From: Nocardia niwae NBRC 108934 = DSM 45340
Lineage (GTDB): Bacteria; Actinomycetota; Actinomycetes; Mycobacteriales; Mycobacteriaceae
Assembly (NCBI RefSeq): GCF_001613465.1
Contig: NZ_BDCK01000020.1
Coordinates: 186,001 to 250,000 of the forward strand
Direction of reading: 5' to 3'
DNA: 64,000 nucleotides
Within the stretch, counting starts at the first letter, position 1, and every line of letters begins with the position of its first letter. The notes below the pieces were generated by a model. The model saw nothing but the letters and a program-made list of their open reading frames with translations. It did not search any database and was not told the origin of the DNA. This document shows positions 52,548 to 62,821 of the stretch, one piece after another. The translations under genes were made by a program, and so were the position numbers.

Positions 52548-53081
52548 CTACCCCACGTCGCGGCGCAGCCAGGTGACCTCAGCCCCGGATTCCGTTCCGT
52601 AGCGGTAGATTTCGAGGTCCTCGTCCCAGGCGGTGCCCAGGGCGCGGTCGATTTCGGCGGCCAGGTCGTAGGCGGAGTACTTGCCGAGTTCGCGGGTCGC
52701 TTGGAGCATGGCGCGCAGGCGCATCTCGCCGATCATGACGTCGCCGTTGGCGCTCGTGGAACCGTGCCACAGACCCAGACCGGGGACGAAGCTGTAGCGT
52801 TCGCCGTCCACGCCGTCGCTGGGGTCCTCGGTCACCTCGAAGCGCAGAACCGGCCAGGAGCGCAACGATTGGGCGATCTTCGAGGCGGTGCCGACCGGAC
52901 CGATCCACTCACTGGTGGCGCGCAGTTGACCGTCGGCCGGTTGGGCGGTCCAGCGCAGTTTCGCCGGGGCTCCCAGGGCCGAGGTGAGTGCCCACTCGAC
53001 ATGCGGGCACAGCGCGGCAGGCGACGAGTGGATGTAGACCACACCCGCCGTCGCGTCCGCGAACTGACTCGATGCGCGCAC
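52548..53081 (-). CDS. DUF3145 family protein
   Basis: Conserved actinobacterial protein of about 177 residues, DUF3145. Hallmarks: RASSQFADATAGVVYIHSSP at the N-terminus, ALCPHVEWALTSALGAPAKL, LRFEVTEDPSDGVDGERYSF, and DLAAEIDRALGTAWDEDLEI near the end. The start is GTG 53081 or 53084 behind GGAGG; the longer frame to 53291 overlaps the neighbouring gene. Function unknown. It follows the serine hydrolase gene by about 95 bp on the same strand. Confidence 0.88.
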   Translation of the reverse strand: MRASSQFADATAGVVYIHSSPAALCPHVEWALTSALGAPAKLRWTAQPADGQLRATSEWIGPVGTASKIAQSLRSWPVLRFEVTEDPSDGVDGERYSFVPGLGLWHGSTSANGDVMIGEMRLRAMLQATRELGKYSAYDLAAEIDRALGTAWDEDLEIYRYGTESGAEVTWLRRDVG

Positions 53082-53176
53082 CACCAACACCTCCAGCTTC
53101 GACGAGGACCGTCTTCCCCAACGATTCGTCGAACTGGCGTTGCCTGAGTGTACTGGAGTGCCCGAAGTTACACGTG

Positions 53177-54010
53177 TTACTTCGTAACCGTGTTGCGCGC
53201 GGCTGTCGCCTCCGCGATCACGGCATCGCTCAGCGGTGGCCAGGCCGCCCGCGCCCAGTCGCCGAAATTCTCGTCGCTCAAGGCGAGACACGCCAAACCC
53301 GTTCTCGGGTCAACCCATAAAAATGTCCCGGATTGGCCGAAATGTCCATAGGTTTGTGGCGAATTCGTGCCACCGGTCCAGTGCGGGGTCTTGCCGTCGC
53401 GGATCTCGAAGCCCAGCCCCCAGTCGTTGGGGCGCTGCGAACCGAAGCCGGGCAGCACGCCGTTCAGGCCCGGGAACTGGACCGAGGTGGCCGCGGCGTG
53501 CGTCTGCGCCGAGATCAGCTCGGGGTTCAGCAATTCGGCGGCGAAGCGGGCCAGATCCGCGGCTGTGGACCGCGCCGCGTGCCCCGCCGGACCGGCCAGC
53601 ACCGAGGCGGTCATGCCCAGCGGCTCGAACACGGCGTCGCGCAGGTACTCGTCGAACGCTATCCCGGTCTGCGCGGTGAGGAAGTCGGCGAGCACTTCGA
53701 AACCCGCGCTGGAGTAGATCCGACGGGCCCCTGGCGACGCCTGGACCTCGGTGGTGTCGAACGCGAGCCCGGACGCGTGCGCCAGCAGATGACGCACCGT
53801 GGCGCCGGGCGGGCCCGCGGGCTGATCGAGTTCGATCGCGCCTTCCTCCACGGCGACGAGCACGGCGTACGCGACCAGAGGCTTGGTCACCGACGCGAGC
53901 GGGAACACCCGCTCCACATCGCCTTCGCTCGCGACGTCGCCGTCGGCGGTGACCACCGCGGCCGCTGCGTGCCGGACGGGCCATTCCCGAATCTGCTCGA
54001 GTGAACGCAC
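53177..54010 (-). CDS. beta-lactamase-fold serine hydrolase
   Basis: Penicillin-binding-protein-like serine hydrolase of 277 residues. Nucleophile motif SVTK (Ser40, Lys43), second motif YSS (Tyr99) and the third motif region HFGQSG, a variant of KTG, near residue 223. No signal peptide, so probably cytoplasmic: an esterase, amidase or beta-lactamase-like enzyme. Divergent from a second serine hydrolase at 54053, with only 42 bp between starts. Confidence 0.88.
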   Translation of the reverse strand: MRSLEQIREWPVRHAAAAVVTADGDVASEGDVERVFPLASVTKPLVAYAVLVAVEEGAIELDQPAGPPGATVRHLLAHASGLAFDTTEVQASPGARRIYSSAGFEVLADFLTAQTGIAFDEYLRDAVFEPLGMTASVLAGPAGHAARSTAADLARFAAELLNPELISAQTHAAATSVQFPGLNGVLPGFGSQRPNDWGLGFEIRDGKTPHWTGGTNSPQTYGHFGQSGTFLWVDPRTGLACLALSDENFGDWARAAWPPLSDAVIAEATAARNTVTK

Positions 54011-54052
54011 CCCCCGAGCCTACGAGAAGCGGGTAGCTACGATCGACTCGCC

Positions 54053-55246
54053 ATGAGTGAAAAGCCCACTGTTCACGGCGACGTAGCATCCGGTTTCGGA
54101 CCGGTCGCCGACGCCTTCCGCCGCAACTTCCAGCAGCACGGTGAAATCGGCGCCGCGGTCGCGGTCTATGCCGGGGAACGCCCCGTGGTGGACCTGTGGG
54201 CCGGCTTCCGCGACCGCAAACGCACGCTGCCGTGGGAGCGGGACACCATCGTTCCCGTGTTCTCCTCGACCAAGGGCATGGCGGCTTTCACGGTGGCCGC
54301 GGCGGTAGCCAAGGGTCTGCTCGATTACGAGCAGCCGGTGGCGAAGTACTGGCCGGAGTTCGCCGCCCACGGCAAGGACACGATCACCGTGCGCCAGCTG
54401 ATCGACCACCAGGCCGGGCTGTCCGGCCTCAGTGAGATCGTGCGCCTGCCCCAGATCGCCGACTTGGACGGCCTCGCACCCGTTCTCGCCGCCCAGAAAC
54501 CGGCCTGGCGGCCCGGCACCAGGCACGGCTATCACGCGATCACGCTCGGCCTGTACCAGGGCGAGCTGCTGCGCCGGGTCGATCCGAACCGACGGACGCT
54601 CGGCCGGATCTTCGCCGAGGACATCGCCGCACCGCTCGGCGTGGACTTCTTCATCGGCCTGCCCGCGGAGCAGAGCATGGACCGCATCGCGACATTGTCG
54701 GCCACCCAGGGGCTGGATGTGCTGCGCTACGAACGCGATGTGCCGCTGCGGATCGGTGCGGAGATCTACGCCAAACGCGGGCTGTCCTACGCGGCGCTGA
54801 CCAACCCGCGCTGCGGGGCTCCGGCACGGGCGACCCGGCGCGAGTTCCTCGAAGTGGAGCTGCCGGGGTCCAACGGGGTGGGCAACGCCCGCGCGCTGGC
54901 CAAGGTCTACGGCGCGGCCGCCGGTCGCACCGGCGCGCTCCCGATCGACGACGTACTGCTGGACCGGCTCGCCGCGGCCGAGACCGCCGACGATGTCCCC
55001 GCCGACGACCTGGTGCTGCACACCAAGAGTCGCTATCACCTCGGCTTCCGGAAGTCGCGCGGCACCTTCCGCTTCGGCTCCGACAAACGCGCCTACGGCA
55101 CCACCGGACTCGGCGGTTCGTTCGGATTCGCCGACCCGGCAACAGGTCTGGGCTTCGGCTACACGATGAACCGGCTGGGCCTGGCCGTCCTCGACGACGT
55201 CCGCAGTCGCAACCTGCGTTCCGCCCTGCTGCGCTGCCGGATCTGA
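54053..55246 (+). CDS. serine hydrolase (EstB/LipL-like esterase)
   Basis: Beta-lactamase-fold esterase of 397 residues. SSTK at 71-74 gives Ser71 and Lys74; the Tyr is in RHGYHAITLGLY near 159; the third motif is GLGGSFGFADPATGLGFGYT near the C-terminus. Family members include EstB-type esterases and the mycobacterial LipL/LipE group, hydrolysing short acyl esters. No signal peptide. The close divergent partner at 54010 suggests shared regulation. Confidence 0.9.
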   Translation: MSEKPTVHGDVASGFGPVADAFRRNFQQHGEIGAAVAVYAGERPVVDLWAGFRDRKRTLPWERDTIVPVFSSTKGMAAFTVAAAVAKGLLDYEQPVAKYWPEFAAHGKDTITVRQLIDHQAGLSGLSEIVRLPQIADLDGLAPVLAAQKPAWRPGTRHGYHAITLGLYQGELLRRVDPNRRTLGRIFAEDIAAPLGVDFFIGLPAEQSMDRIATLSATQGLDVLRYERDVPLRIGAEIYAKRGLSYAALTNPRCGAPARATRREFLEVELPGSNGVGNARALAKVYGAAAGRTGALPIDDVLLDRLAAAETADDVPADDLVLHTKSRYHLGFRKSRGTFRFGSDKRAYGTTGLGGSFGFADPATGLGFGYTMNRLGLAVLDDVRSRNLRSALLRCRI

Positions 55247-55311
55247 GTACCGGGCTTCGCGCCCGCGTAGCTCGGCGGCCGCAGGCCACTGTTGACGCCG
55301 CGTTGGGTTTA

Positions 55312-55328
55312 TGCAACGGTTTGTTGTA
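55312..55328. promoter_or_regulatory. inverted repeat at XRE gene start
   Basis: TGCAAC, five bases, GTTGTA: a 6 bp inverted repeat with one mismatch ending at the first base of the ATG at 55328. Its place over the initiation region suggests an operator for the XRE regulator itself. Confidence 0.4.
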
Positions 55329-55606
55329 TGAGTCCCGTGAGACGTGGGAAAAATCTTCCCATCTACAACCGTATCGGGGTGTTACGTGCCGAGCGGAAAA
55401 TGAGCCGGGCCCAGCTCGCCGAGGTGATCGAGGTGAATCCGCAGACCGTGGGTGCGCTGGAACGGGGCGATCACTATCCGAGTCTCGATCTGGCGCTGCG
55501 GATCTGCGATGTGTTCGGGCTGCCGGTCGAGGCCGTGTTCTCGCGGGATGAATTCGCGCCGCTGTCCACGGCGGTCTACCGAAACGACGGAGGGGATGTT
55601 CGATGA
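55328..55606 (+). CDS. XRE-family helix-turn-helix regulator
   Basis: Small Cro/CI-type DNA-binding protein of about 92 residues. The helix-turn-helix spans RIGVLRAERKMSRAQLAEVI and EVNPQTVGALERGDHYPSLD, followed by LALRICDVFGLPVEAVFSRD, typical of the YozG/HipB-like regulators that pair with membrane proteins. Its stop overlaps the next start (ATGA), so translation is coupled. Confidence 0.9.
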   Translation: MSPVRRGKNLPIYNRIGVLRAERKMSRAQLAEVIEVNPQTVGALERGDHYPSLDLALRICDVFGLPVEAVFSRDEFAPLSTAVYRNDGGDVR

Positions 55607-56142
55607 CGCGCCCGAATCTGCTGGAGCGCTACCAGGCTCGCCGGACCCGCCGGTTCGAGTTGTTCGCCGAGCGCTGGGCCCCCCTGTTGCCGCGATGGCG
55701 GACGCGTCGCCGCCGCCGGCTGCTGGTTGTGGCCCTCGCGACGATATTCCTGGCTCTGGCGGTCGTCGCGGCGCTGATCGCGTGCGGCCTGGAGCGGGGA
55801 CCCCTGCTGTGGGCGCCGGTCTGCCTGGTGTTCTTCCCGCTGTGGATTTCGCTCCAGATCGTCTCGGGACGCCAAGCCGACGCGCCCGTCGGCGCTCTGG
55901 ACGAATGGGAGCTCGAGCAGCGTAACGCGGCTCGCTCGGTGGGGCTCACCCTCACCCAGACGCTGGCGATGATTCCAGCGATCTGGCTGGTCGTCGTAGG
56001 CGGATTCACCGACCTCGGCAATATCCGAGCGGCCTACGCGGGCGGGCTGATGCTGCTGACCGCGCTGCTCGTCGGCGGCTGCGCCCCGACGATGATCCTG
56101 GCCTGGATCCGACCCGACACGGAACCGGAGGACGAGAGATGA
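55603..56142 (+). CDS. four-helix membrane protein of the XRE operon
   Basis: Integral membrane protein of 179 residues. After a basic N-terminus (RRTRRFELFAERW and RWRTRRRRR) come hydrophobic segments LLVVALATIFLALAVVAALI, LLWAPVCLVFFPLWISLQIV, LTLTQTLAMIPAIWLVVVGG and GGLMLLTALLVGGCAPTMIL. Membrane proteins of this layout commonly follow XRE regulators; no function is established. ATGA overlaps on both sides tie it to the regulator and the GPP34 gene. Confidence 0.8.
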   Translation: MTRPNLLERYQARRTRRFELFAERWAPLLPRWRTRRRRRLLVVALATIFLALAVVAALIACGLERGPLLWAPVCLVFFPLWISLQIVSGRQADAPVGALDEWELEQRNAARSVGLTLTQTLAMIPAIWLVVVGGFTDLGNIRAAYAGGLMLLTALLVGGCAPTMILAWIRPDTEPEDER

Positions 56143-56807
56143 ACCTGCTCACCGAAGACCTGATGCTGCTGCTTCTCGACGAACGCACTGGGCGCTCGTC
56201 GACCGACAGCACACGTACCCCGAGGGTTCTCGCCGGAGCAGTGCTGCTGGACCTGATCGACGCCGGGGCGATCCGGCTGACCGGGCCGGGCGACGCGGCG
56301 AAACCGGGCCGGATCGTGGTGAGCGCGAACAGGAGTGCCGATCCGATACTGGGCGACGCGCTCGCCAGGATCGAGGCGGCAGGTCCGATGAAAGCCAGGG
56401 CCGCGATCGAGAAACTGTCGAAGGGGCTGCAACCAAAGGTGTTGCACCGGCTGGCGGACGAGGGTCTGGTGCGCGTCGAACACCACCGGGTCTTGGGCGT
56501 CTTTCCCCGGACCGCCTGGGTGCCGCGCGGATACCGCGCGGAACTCCGCGACCGGCTGACACCGCCGTTCGCACACCCCGACCTCCCCGTCGAGCCGCGC
56601 GCCGCCGCCTTGATCTCACTGCTGTCGGCGGCTGACGCGGCACCGAAGGTCTTCCCCGACCGTGACCGCCGAGTGGTGAGGCGGCGCGCCAAGGAGATCG
56701 CCGCCGGCGACTGGGCGGCGAAGGCGGCCAGGGAAGCGGTGCAGGCGGTGGACGCTGCGCTCACCGCCGCCGTCGTGCTGAGCGCCGCGGCAACGGGCTC
56801 CGCGTAG
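56139..56807 (+). CDS. GPP34 (GOLPH3/Vps74-like) domain protein
   Basis: GPP34 family protein of 222 residues, related to eukaryotic Golgi phosphoprotein 3, a phosphoinositide-binding membrane-associated protein. Hallmarks: NLLTEDLMLLLLDERTGR at the start, VLAGAVLLDLIDAGAIRLT, LHRLADEGLVRVEHHRVLGV followed by FPRTAWVP, and the C-terminal DAALTAAVVLSAAATGSA. In actinomycetes such proteins are widespread and of unclear function. Coupled by ATGA to the membrane protein, so the three-gene operon is likely a functional unit (regulator, membrane anchor, peripheral membrane protein). Confidence 0.93.
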   Translation: MNLLTEDLMLLLLDERTGRSSTDSTRTPRVLAGAVLLDLIDAGAIRLTGPGDAAKPGRIVVSANRSADPILGDALARIEAAGPMKARAAIEKLSKGLQPKVLHRLADEGLVRVEHHRVLGVFPRTAWVPRGYRAELRDRLTPPFAHPDLPVEPRAAALISLLSAADAAPKVFPDRDRRVVRRRAKEIAAGDWAAKAAREAVQAVDAALTAAVVLSAAATGSA

Positions 56808-56962
56808 GTCGCAAAGCAAGGGAATGCCGGTTCCCGCTCGACAGCCATCCGTACGACTCGATCGCACGGATCGCCACCGAACTCCCGAGCGGGATCAGAG
56901 CCGAACCTTGCGCCGTGACGGCGGACACCGCATACCGGCGGCCCTCGCCCACGGGGCCGGAA

Positions 56963-58093
56963 TCACCAGTCGGCGTCGGTGTACTTGATGATCCCGCGGA
57001 TGTTCTTGCCGTCCAGCATGTCCTGGTAGCCCTGGTTGATCTCTTCCAAGGAGTAGCTGCGGGTGACCATGTCGTCCAGGTTGAGCTGGCCCGCCTTGTA
57101 CAGCGACAGCAGGCGCGGCGCGTCCTGGCGGGCGTTGCCGCCGCCGAAGATGCAGCCCTTCACCGTCTTCTGCAGCATCGACAGCAGGAAGCTGTTCAGC
57201 TTGACGTCGTTCTCGTCCATCCGGCCCATCGAGGTGACCACCAGGGTGCCCGCCTTCGAGGTGAGGATCAGGCCCTCCTCGATGTACTCGCCGTGCATCT
57301 CACCCATGGTGAGGATGACCTTCTCGGCCATCCGGCCCTCGGTGACCTCCATCAGCGGCATGATCGCGGCGGCCATGCTCTCGTAGGTGTGCGTCGCCCC
57401 GAACTTCTGCGCCTGCTCACGCTTCCACGGGTTCGGATCGATGGCCACCACCTTCGACGCGCCCGACAGCACCGCGCCCTGCAAGGCGCTCATGCCGACG
57501 CCGCCGATGCCCGCGATCACCACCGTCTCGCCCGGGGACACCTGGGCCACGTGGGTGGAGGAACCGAAACCCGTGGGGACGCCGCAGCCGACCAGGCAGG
57601 CCACCTCGAACGGAATGCTCGGATCGATCTTCACCACGGAGGTGTGGTGCACCGTCATGTACGGCGCGAAGGTGCCCAGCAGGCACATCGGGATGACGTT
57701 CTCGCCGCGAGCCTGGATGCGGTAGGTGCCGTCGCTGATCGCCTGCCCCATCAGCAGGCCCGCGCCCAGGTCGCACAGCGCCATGTGTCCTGCCACGCAG
57801 GCCGGACAGCGGCCGCAGGCGGGGATGAACGAGAGGATCACGTGGTCGCCGACCTGCAGGTCGGCCGGGCAGTTCGGACCCAGCTTGGTGATCACGCCCG
57901 CGCCCTCGTGCCCGCCCATGACGGGGAAGGACGGCATCGGGGTCGCGCCGGTCACGATGTGGTGATCGGAGTGGCACATACCGGCGGTTTCCATCCGGAT
58001 CTGCACCTCGCCGGCGACCGGGTCACCGACCTCGATCTCCTCCACCGACCACGGCTGGTCGATCCCCCACAGGATCGCGCCCTTCGTCTTCAT
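56963..58093 (-). CDS. NDMA-type zinc alcohol dehydrogenase
   Basis: Medium-chain alcohol dehydrogenase of 376 residues, of the NDMA-dependent class common in mycobacteria and rhodococci. Catalytic zinc ligands: Cys and His in GMCHSDHH and GGHEGAG; structural zinc: CGRCPACVAGHMALC. The NAD site is AGIGGVGMSALQGAVLSG. In this class the cofactor can remain bound and a nitroso compound acts as electron acceptor. ATG 58093 begins the family N-terminus MKTKGAILWG. Its upstream region carries two KstR-like operator sites, so steroid- or lipid-linked induction is plausible. Confidence 0.92.
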   Translation of the reverse strand: MKTKGAILWGIDQPWSVEEIEVGDPVAGEVQIRMETAGMCHSDHHIVTGATPMPSFPVMGGHEGAGVITKLGPNCPADLQVGDHVILSFIPACGRCPACVAGHMALCDLGAGLLMGQAISDGTYRIQARGENVIPMCLLGTFAPYMTVHHTSVVKIDPSIPFEVACLVGCGVPTGFGSSTHVAQVSPGETVVIAGIGGVGMSALQGAVLSGASKVVAIDPNPWKREQAQKFGATHTYESMAAAIMPLMEVTEGRMAEKVILTMGEMHGEYIEEGLILTSKAGTLVVTSMGRMDENDVKLNSFLLSMLQKTVKGCIFGGGNARQDAPRLLSLYKAGQLNLDDMVTRSYSLEEINQGYQDMLDGKNIRGIIKYTDADW

Positions 58094-58154
58094 TCCTGTC
58101 GACCCTCTCGCATGCACGTGCTTATATGTGACTGCACCCACAGTACGAGAAAAA

Positions 58155-58168
58155 TGTAACGCGTTCTA
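58155..58168. promoter_or_regulatory. KstR-like operator 1 upstream of alcohol dehydrogenase
   Basis: TGTAACGCGTTCTA fits the KstR consensus TNNAACNNGTTNNA at every defined position. It lies 62 bp upstream of the dehydrogenase start. Together with operator 2 it forms a 12 bp inverted repeat (TGTAACGCGTTC and GAACGCGTTACA). Confidence 0.6.
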
Positions 58169-58209
58169 GTACCGCTCTAAAAATTCGTCGATACAGCGTG
58201 ACATTCGAG

Positions 58210-58223
58210 CCGAACGCGTTACA
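58210..58223. promoter_or_regulatory. KstR-like operator 2 upstream of alcohol dehydrogenase
   Basis: CCGAACGCGTTACA matches the same TetR-type pattern at all but one outer base. Both sites share the core AACGCGTT. They lie about 55 bp centre to centre, between the dehydrogenase start and the end of the DinB-fold gene. Confidence 0.55.
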
Positions 58224-58236
58224 GTTCCGTGCGGCG

Positions 58237-58767
58237 TCAGGCGCGGACGTCGTGCACGTGGTGCACCAAGTCGTGCAGGATGTATCGAGCGAACGACTCC
58301 ACCGTGAACTCCGCCCCGTCACTGCGCGCACCGCGCAGACCACGCCGCTCGGGCGGCACCGATTCGAAAGACCGCGCCGCCCGCTCGGCCGCCTCCGCCA
58401 GCTCCGCGGCGACCCGGGCCGGATCCTGCTCGTTGTAGCGGTCGGCGACCGCGGTCGCGTCCTGATCCCAGTTCGGGAAGCGTGGCGGCTCGCCGTCGGA
58501 GGCACCGGCCAGTATCAGGCCGAGGCGCGTGTCGGACATGCGGCACACGTCGCGCACGTGCGCGACGTATTCCAGGGCGGACCAGGTCGATTCGTCCGGC
58601 CGTACGCGCACCTCCGCGCGGTCGAGCACCGTGGCGAAGCGGACGGCCGCCTCCCGGATCAGCGCGGGCACGGCTTCGTAGGCGGTCGCGGCGGCGTCGA
58701 AACCGCATTCGGGACAGGGTCGGCTCAGCACCCAGGTCCAGTCCTTGACATCGGGAACGATCGGCAT
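58237..58767 (-). CDS. DinB-fold protein
   Basis: DinB/maleylpyruvate isomerase-fold protein of 176 residues. Three histidine-bearing positions of the four-helix metal site are visible: STWSALEYVAHVRDVCRMSD and ILHDLVHHVHDV near the C-terminus. Family members include mycothiol- or bacillithiol-dependent enzymes and proteins of unknown role. An N-terminal CPEC is present in SRPCPECGFDAAAT. Function not assigned. It lies upstream of the alcohol dehydrogenase on the same strand. Confidence 0.85.
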   Translation of the reverse strand: MPIVPDVKDWTWVLSRPCPECGFDAAATAYEAVPALIREAAVRFATVLDRAEVRVRPDESTWSALEYVAHVRDVCRMSDTRLGLILAGASDGEPPRFPNWDQDATAVADRYNEQDPARVAAELAEAAERAARSFESVPPERRGLRGARSDGAEFTVESFARYILHDLVHHVHDVRA

Positions 58768-58779
58768 GCGCTCAACCTA

Positions 58780-58798
58780 GGCGCGGCCGGACCGCGCC
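58780..58798 (-). terminator. hairpin after phosphotransferase-like gene
   Basis: GGCGCGG, a 5-base loop, CCGCGCC: a perfect 7 bp stem in the 73 bp gap between the APH-like gene and the DinB-fold gene on the minus strand. Weak support as a terminator because no T-tract follows. Confidence 0.4.
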
Positions 58799-58840
58799 TT
58801 CCACCGATATCCGGTCAACTATCGGGCACATCCCGACAGT

Positions 58841-59896
58841 TCACTCCATCAGCCGCCGCGCCCGCTCGAAGAGTTCCAGCGTGATCGCGTGCAGGAAGTC
58901 GCCGACCTGCTTGGGGGCTTTGCCCGCGAACGCCCGGGCGTGCGTGCCCTCCAGGACGATGCCGAGTTTGAAGCAGGCCAGCACGGTGTACCAGGACATC
59001 GCGCTCAGGTCGCGATCGGAGAACCGGCCGTAGTGCGCGATCATCTCCTCGGCCGTCGGCAACCCGCCGACCGCACCGAGCTTGCCGACCAGCGCCGCTC
59101 CGGTGGTACCGGGTTCGGGGCGGGTGGCGATCTGCCAGCCCAGATCCAGCAGCGGGTCGCCGATGGTGGACATCTCCCAGTCGACCATCGCGGCGACCTG
59201 CGGGCCGTCGAAGGAGAACATCATGTTCGCCAGATGGCAGTCGCCGTGCAGGATGCCCGGCGTCCATTGAGCTGGGCGGTTGCGGTCCAGCCACTCACCG
59301 ACCTCCGCCACTCCGGGGATCTCCGGGCCGGGGTAGCCCTGGTTGGACGAGTACGACTCCAGCTCGCCCAGCCAGCGCGGCACCTGACGCTCCAGGAAGC
59401 CCTCCGGCTTGCCGTAGTCGGCCAAGCCGAGCGCCTGATAGTCCAATGCGCCGAGCCGTGCGATGGCTTCGACCGCGGACAGCCCCATCTGCCTGCGGAT
59501 CTCCGGATCACCCGCGTGCAGTTCGGGCAGTTCGTTCTGCGGATTGAAACCGTGGATCGGCTCCATCAGGTAGAAGACCGCGCCGAGCACCGACTCGTCG
59601 GCGCAGGCGGCGATCACCCGGGGCGCGCGGACCTCGGTGCCGCCCAGCGCGCCGAGCAGTCGCGCCTCCCGCCGGATCACGTCGTTACTCTTGGCGCGCA
59701 GGTGCTTCGGGCCGCGGCGCAGCACGTACGTCCGGCCGCCGCGTGTGAAGCGGAGCATGATGTTCTGCGTTCCGCCGCCCAGCGCGGTCACGTCCTCGAA
59801 CTCACCCCCGGACAGATCCTGCTCATCCATCCACTTTCCGACGACGGCGAAGTCGACGACCGCGGGATCCACATCGACCGGTTGCGCAACAGACAT
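58841..59896 (-). CDS. APH-family phosphotransferase (ACAD11-like)
   Basis: Aminoglycoside phosphotransferase/choline kinase-fold enzyme of 351 residues. N-lobe: ALGGGTQNIMLRFTRGGRTY and VLRRGP; C-lobe: Brenner motif ILHGDCHLANMMF (catalytic Asp) and VDWEMSTIGDPLLDLGWQIA (Mg-binding Asp). Proteins of this subgroup are common in mycobacteria and resemble the kinase domain of ACAD11, which phosphorylates hydroxyacyl-CoAs; antibiotic resistance is not implied. ATG 59896 is used. Divergent from pabAB with about 90 bp between starts. Confidence 0.9.
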   Translation of the reverse strand: MSVAQPVDVDPAVVDFAVVGKWMDEQDLSGGEFEDVTALGGGTQNIMLRFTRGGRTYVLRRGPKHLRAKSNDVIRREARLLGALGGTEVRAPRVIAACADESVLGAVFYLMEPIHGFNPQNELPELHAGDPEIRRQMGLSAVEAIARLGALDYQALGLADYGKPEGFLERQVPRWLGELESYSSNQGYPGPEIPGVAEVGEWLDRNRPAQWTPGILHGDCHLANMMFSFDGPQVAAMVDWEMSTIGDPLLDLGWQIATRPEPGTTGAALVGKLGAVGGLPTAEEMIAHYGRFSDRDLSAMSWYTVLACFKLGIVLEGTHARAFAGKAPKQVGDFLHAITLELFERARRLME

Positions 59897-59985
59897 GCAC
59901 CACATTGTGCACCACCCGACGACCCGAACTGAAGGCAGACGACAACAGTTGGCTCCGACCGGCGCGGCGTAGGGTTTCGAGCACC

Positions 59986-62220
<2,235 letters not shown>

Positions 62221-62238
62221 ACGCGAGCGCCGTTCCGG

Positions 62239-62736
62239 TCACTTGCGCCGTCGGGTGGGCTTTCGCGGAGTCGGTTCCTCGGCGGGTGGTTGCGATGCGC
62301 TCAAGCCGGTCAGCTTGCCCAGCAACGCGACGCCGGGCACCTTCGCCAAACGCCCGAGCACGTCCTCGCCGAGGGAGATCATCGCCTCCAGCCGGGGCAG
62401 CAACCGGTCGTAGGCGGCGAAAGCCGGATCGGCGAGGGCCAGGGTTCGGTCGAGCCGATCGATGGTGGAGTTGAGCCGATCGATCGCGGTCGAGAGGCTC
62501 TCGATCAGGCCGGGCAGTTGCGCGGCCAGCTGAGCGGACGCGGGGGGCAGCCGCACCGCCGTATCGAACGCCGACGTCGCGGTCAGCTGAGCGGCTTCCA
62601 GCGCCTGGCCCGCGGCCGTCTGCGCCGCCTCTACCGCCGCTTGGGCGGCGGCGAGGACGTCGGCGGGGCCGGGTACGCGCCCGCCGGGCAGTTTGGGGGT
62701 CGGCGGCTTACGACCCGGGCGTTTCGGGTTCGTCAT
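62239..62736 (-). CDS. helical hypothetical protein
   Basis: Protein of about 165 residues with basic, proline-rich ends (MTNPKRPGRKPPTPKLPGG and EPTPRKPTRRRK) and a helical centre rich in Ala and Gln (VLAAAQAAVEAAQTAAGQAL, then LPGLIESLSTAIDRLNSTID), likely a coiled coil. The pattern recalls mycobacterial phasin-like or histone-like proteins, but I recognise no family. ATG 62736 is used. It converges with pabAB (18 bp gap) and is divergent from the TerD gene. Confidence 0.7.
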   Translation of the reverse strand: MTNPKRPGRKPPTPKLPGGRVPGPADVLAAAQAAVEAAQTAAGQALEAAQLTATSAFDTAVRLPPASAQLAAQLPGLIESLSTAIDRLNSTIDRLDRTLALADPAFAAYDRLLPRLEAMISLGEDVLGRLAKVPGVALLGKLTGLSASQPPAEEPTPRKPTRRRK

Positions 62737-62821
62737 GGGGAACACTGTGCCGTACGCCCCGCCGAAGGACCTCCCCTCGCGCGTTCGGCGTGTCGGAGGG
62801 CCGTGGCATAGTTCGAGCACC

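Noticed and set aside
58841..59896. Aminoglycoside resistance gene
   Set aside because: The kinase fold is shared, but the sequence is of the ACAD11-like subgroup common in mycobacteria, with no resistance context.
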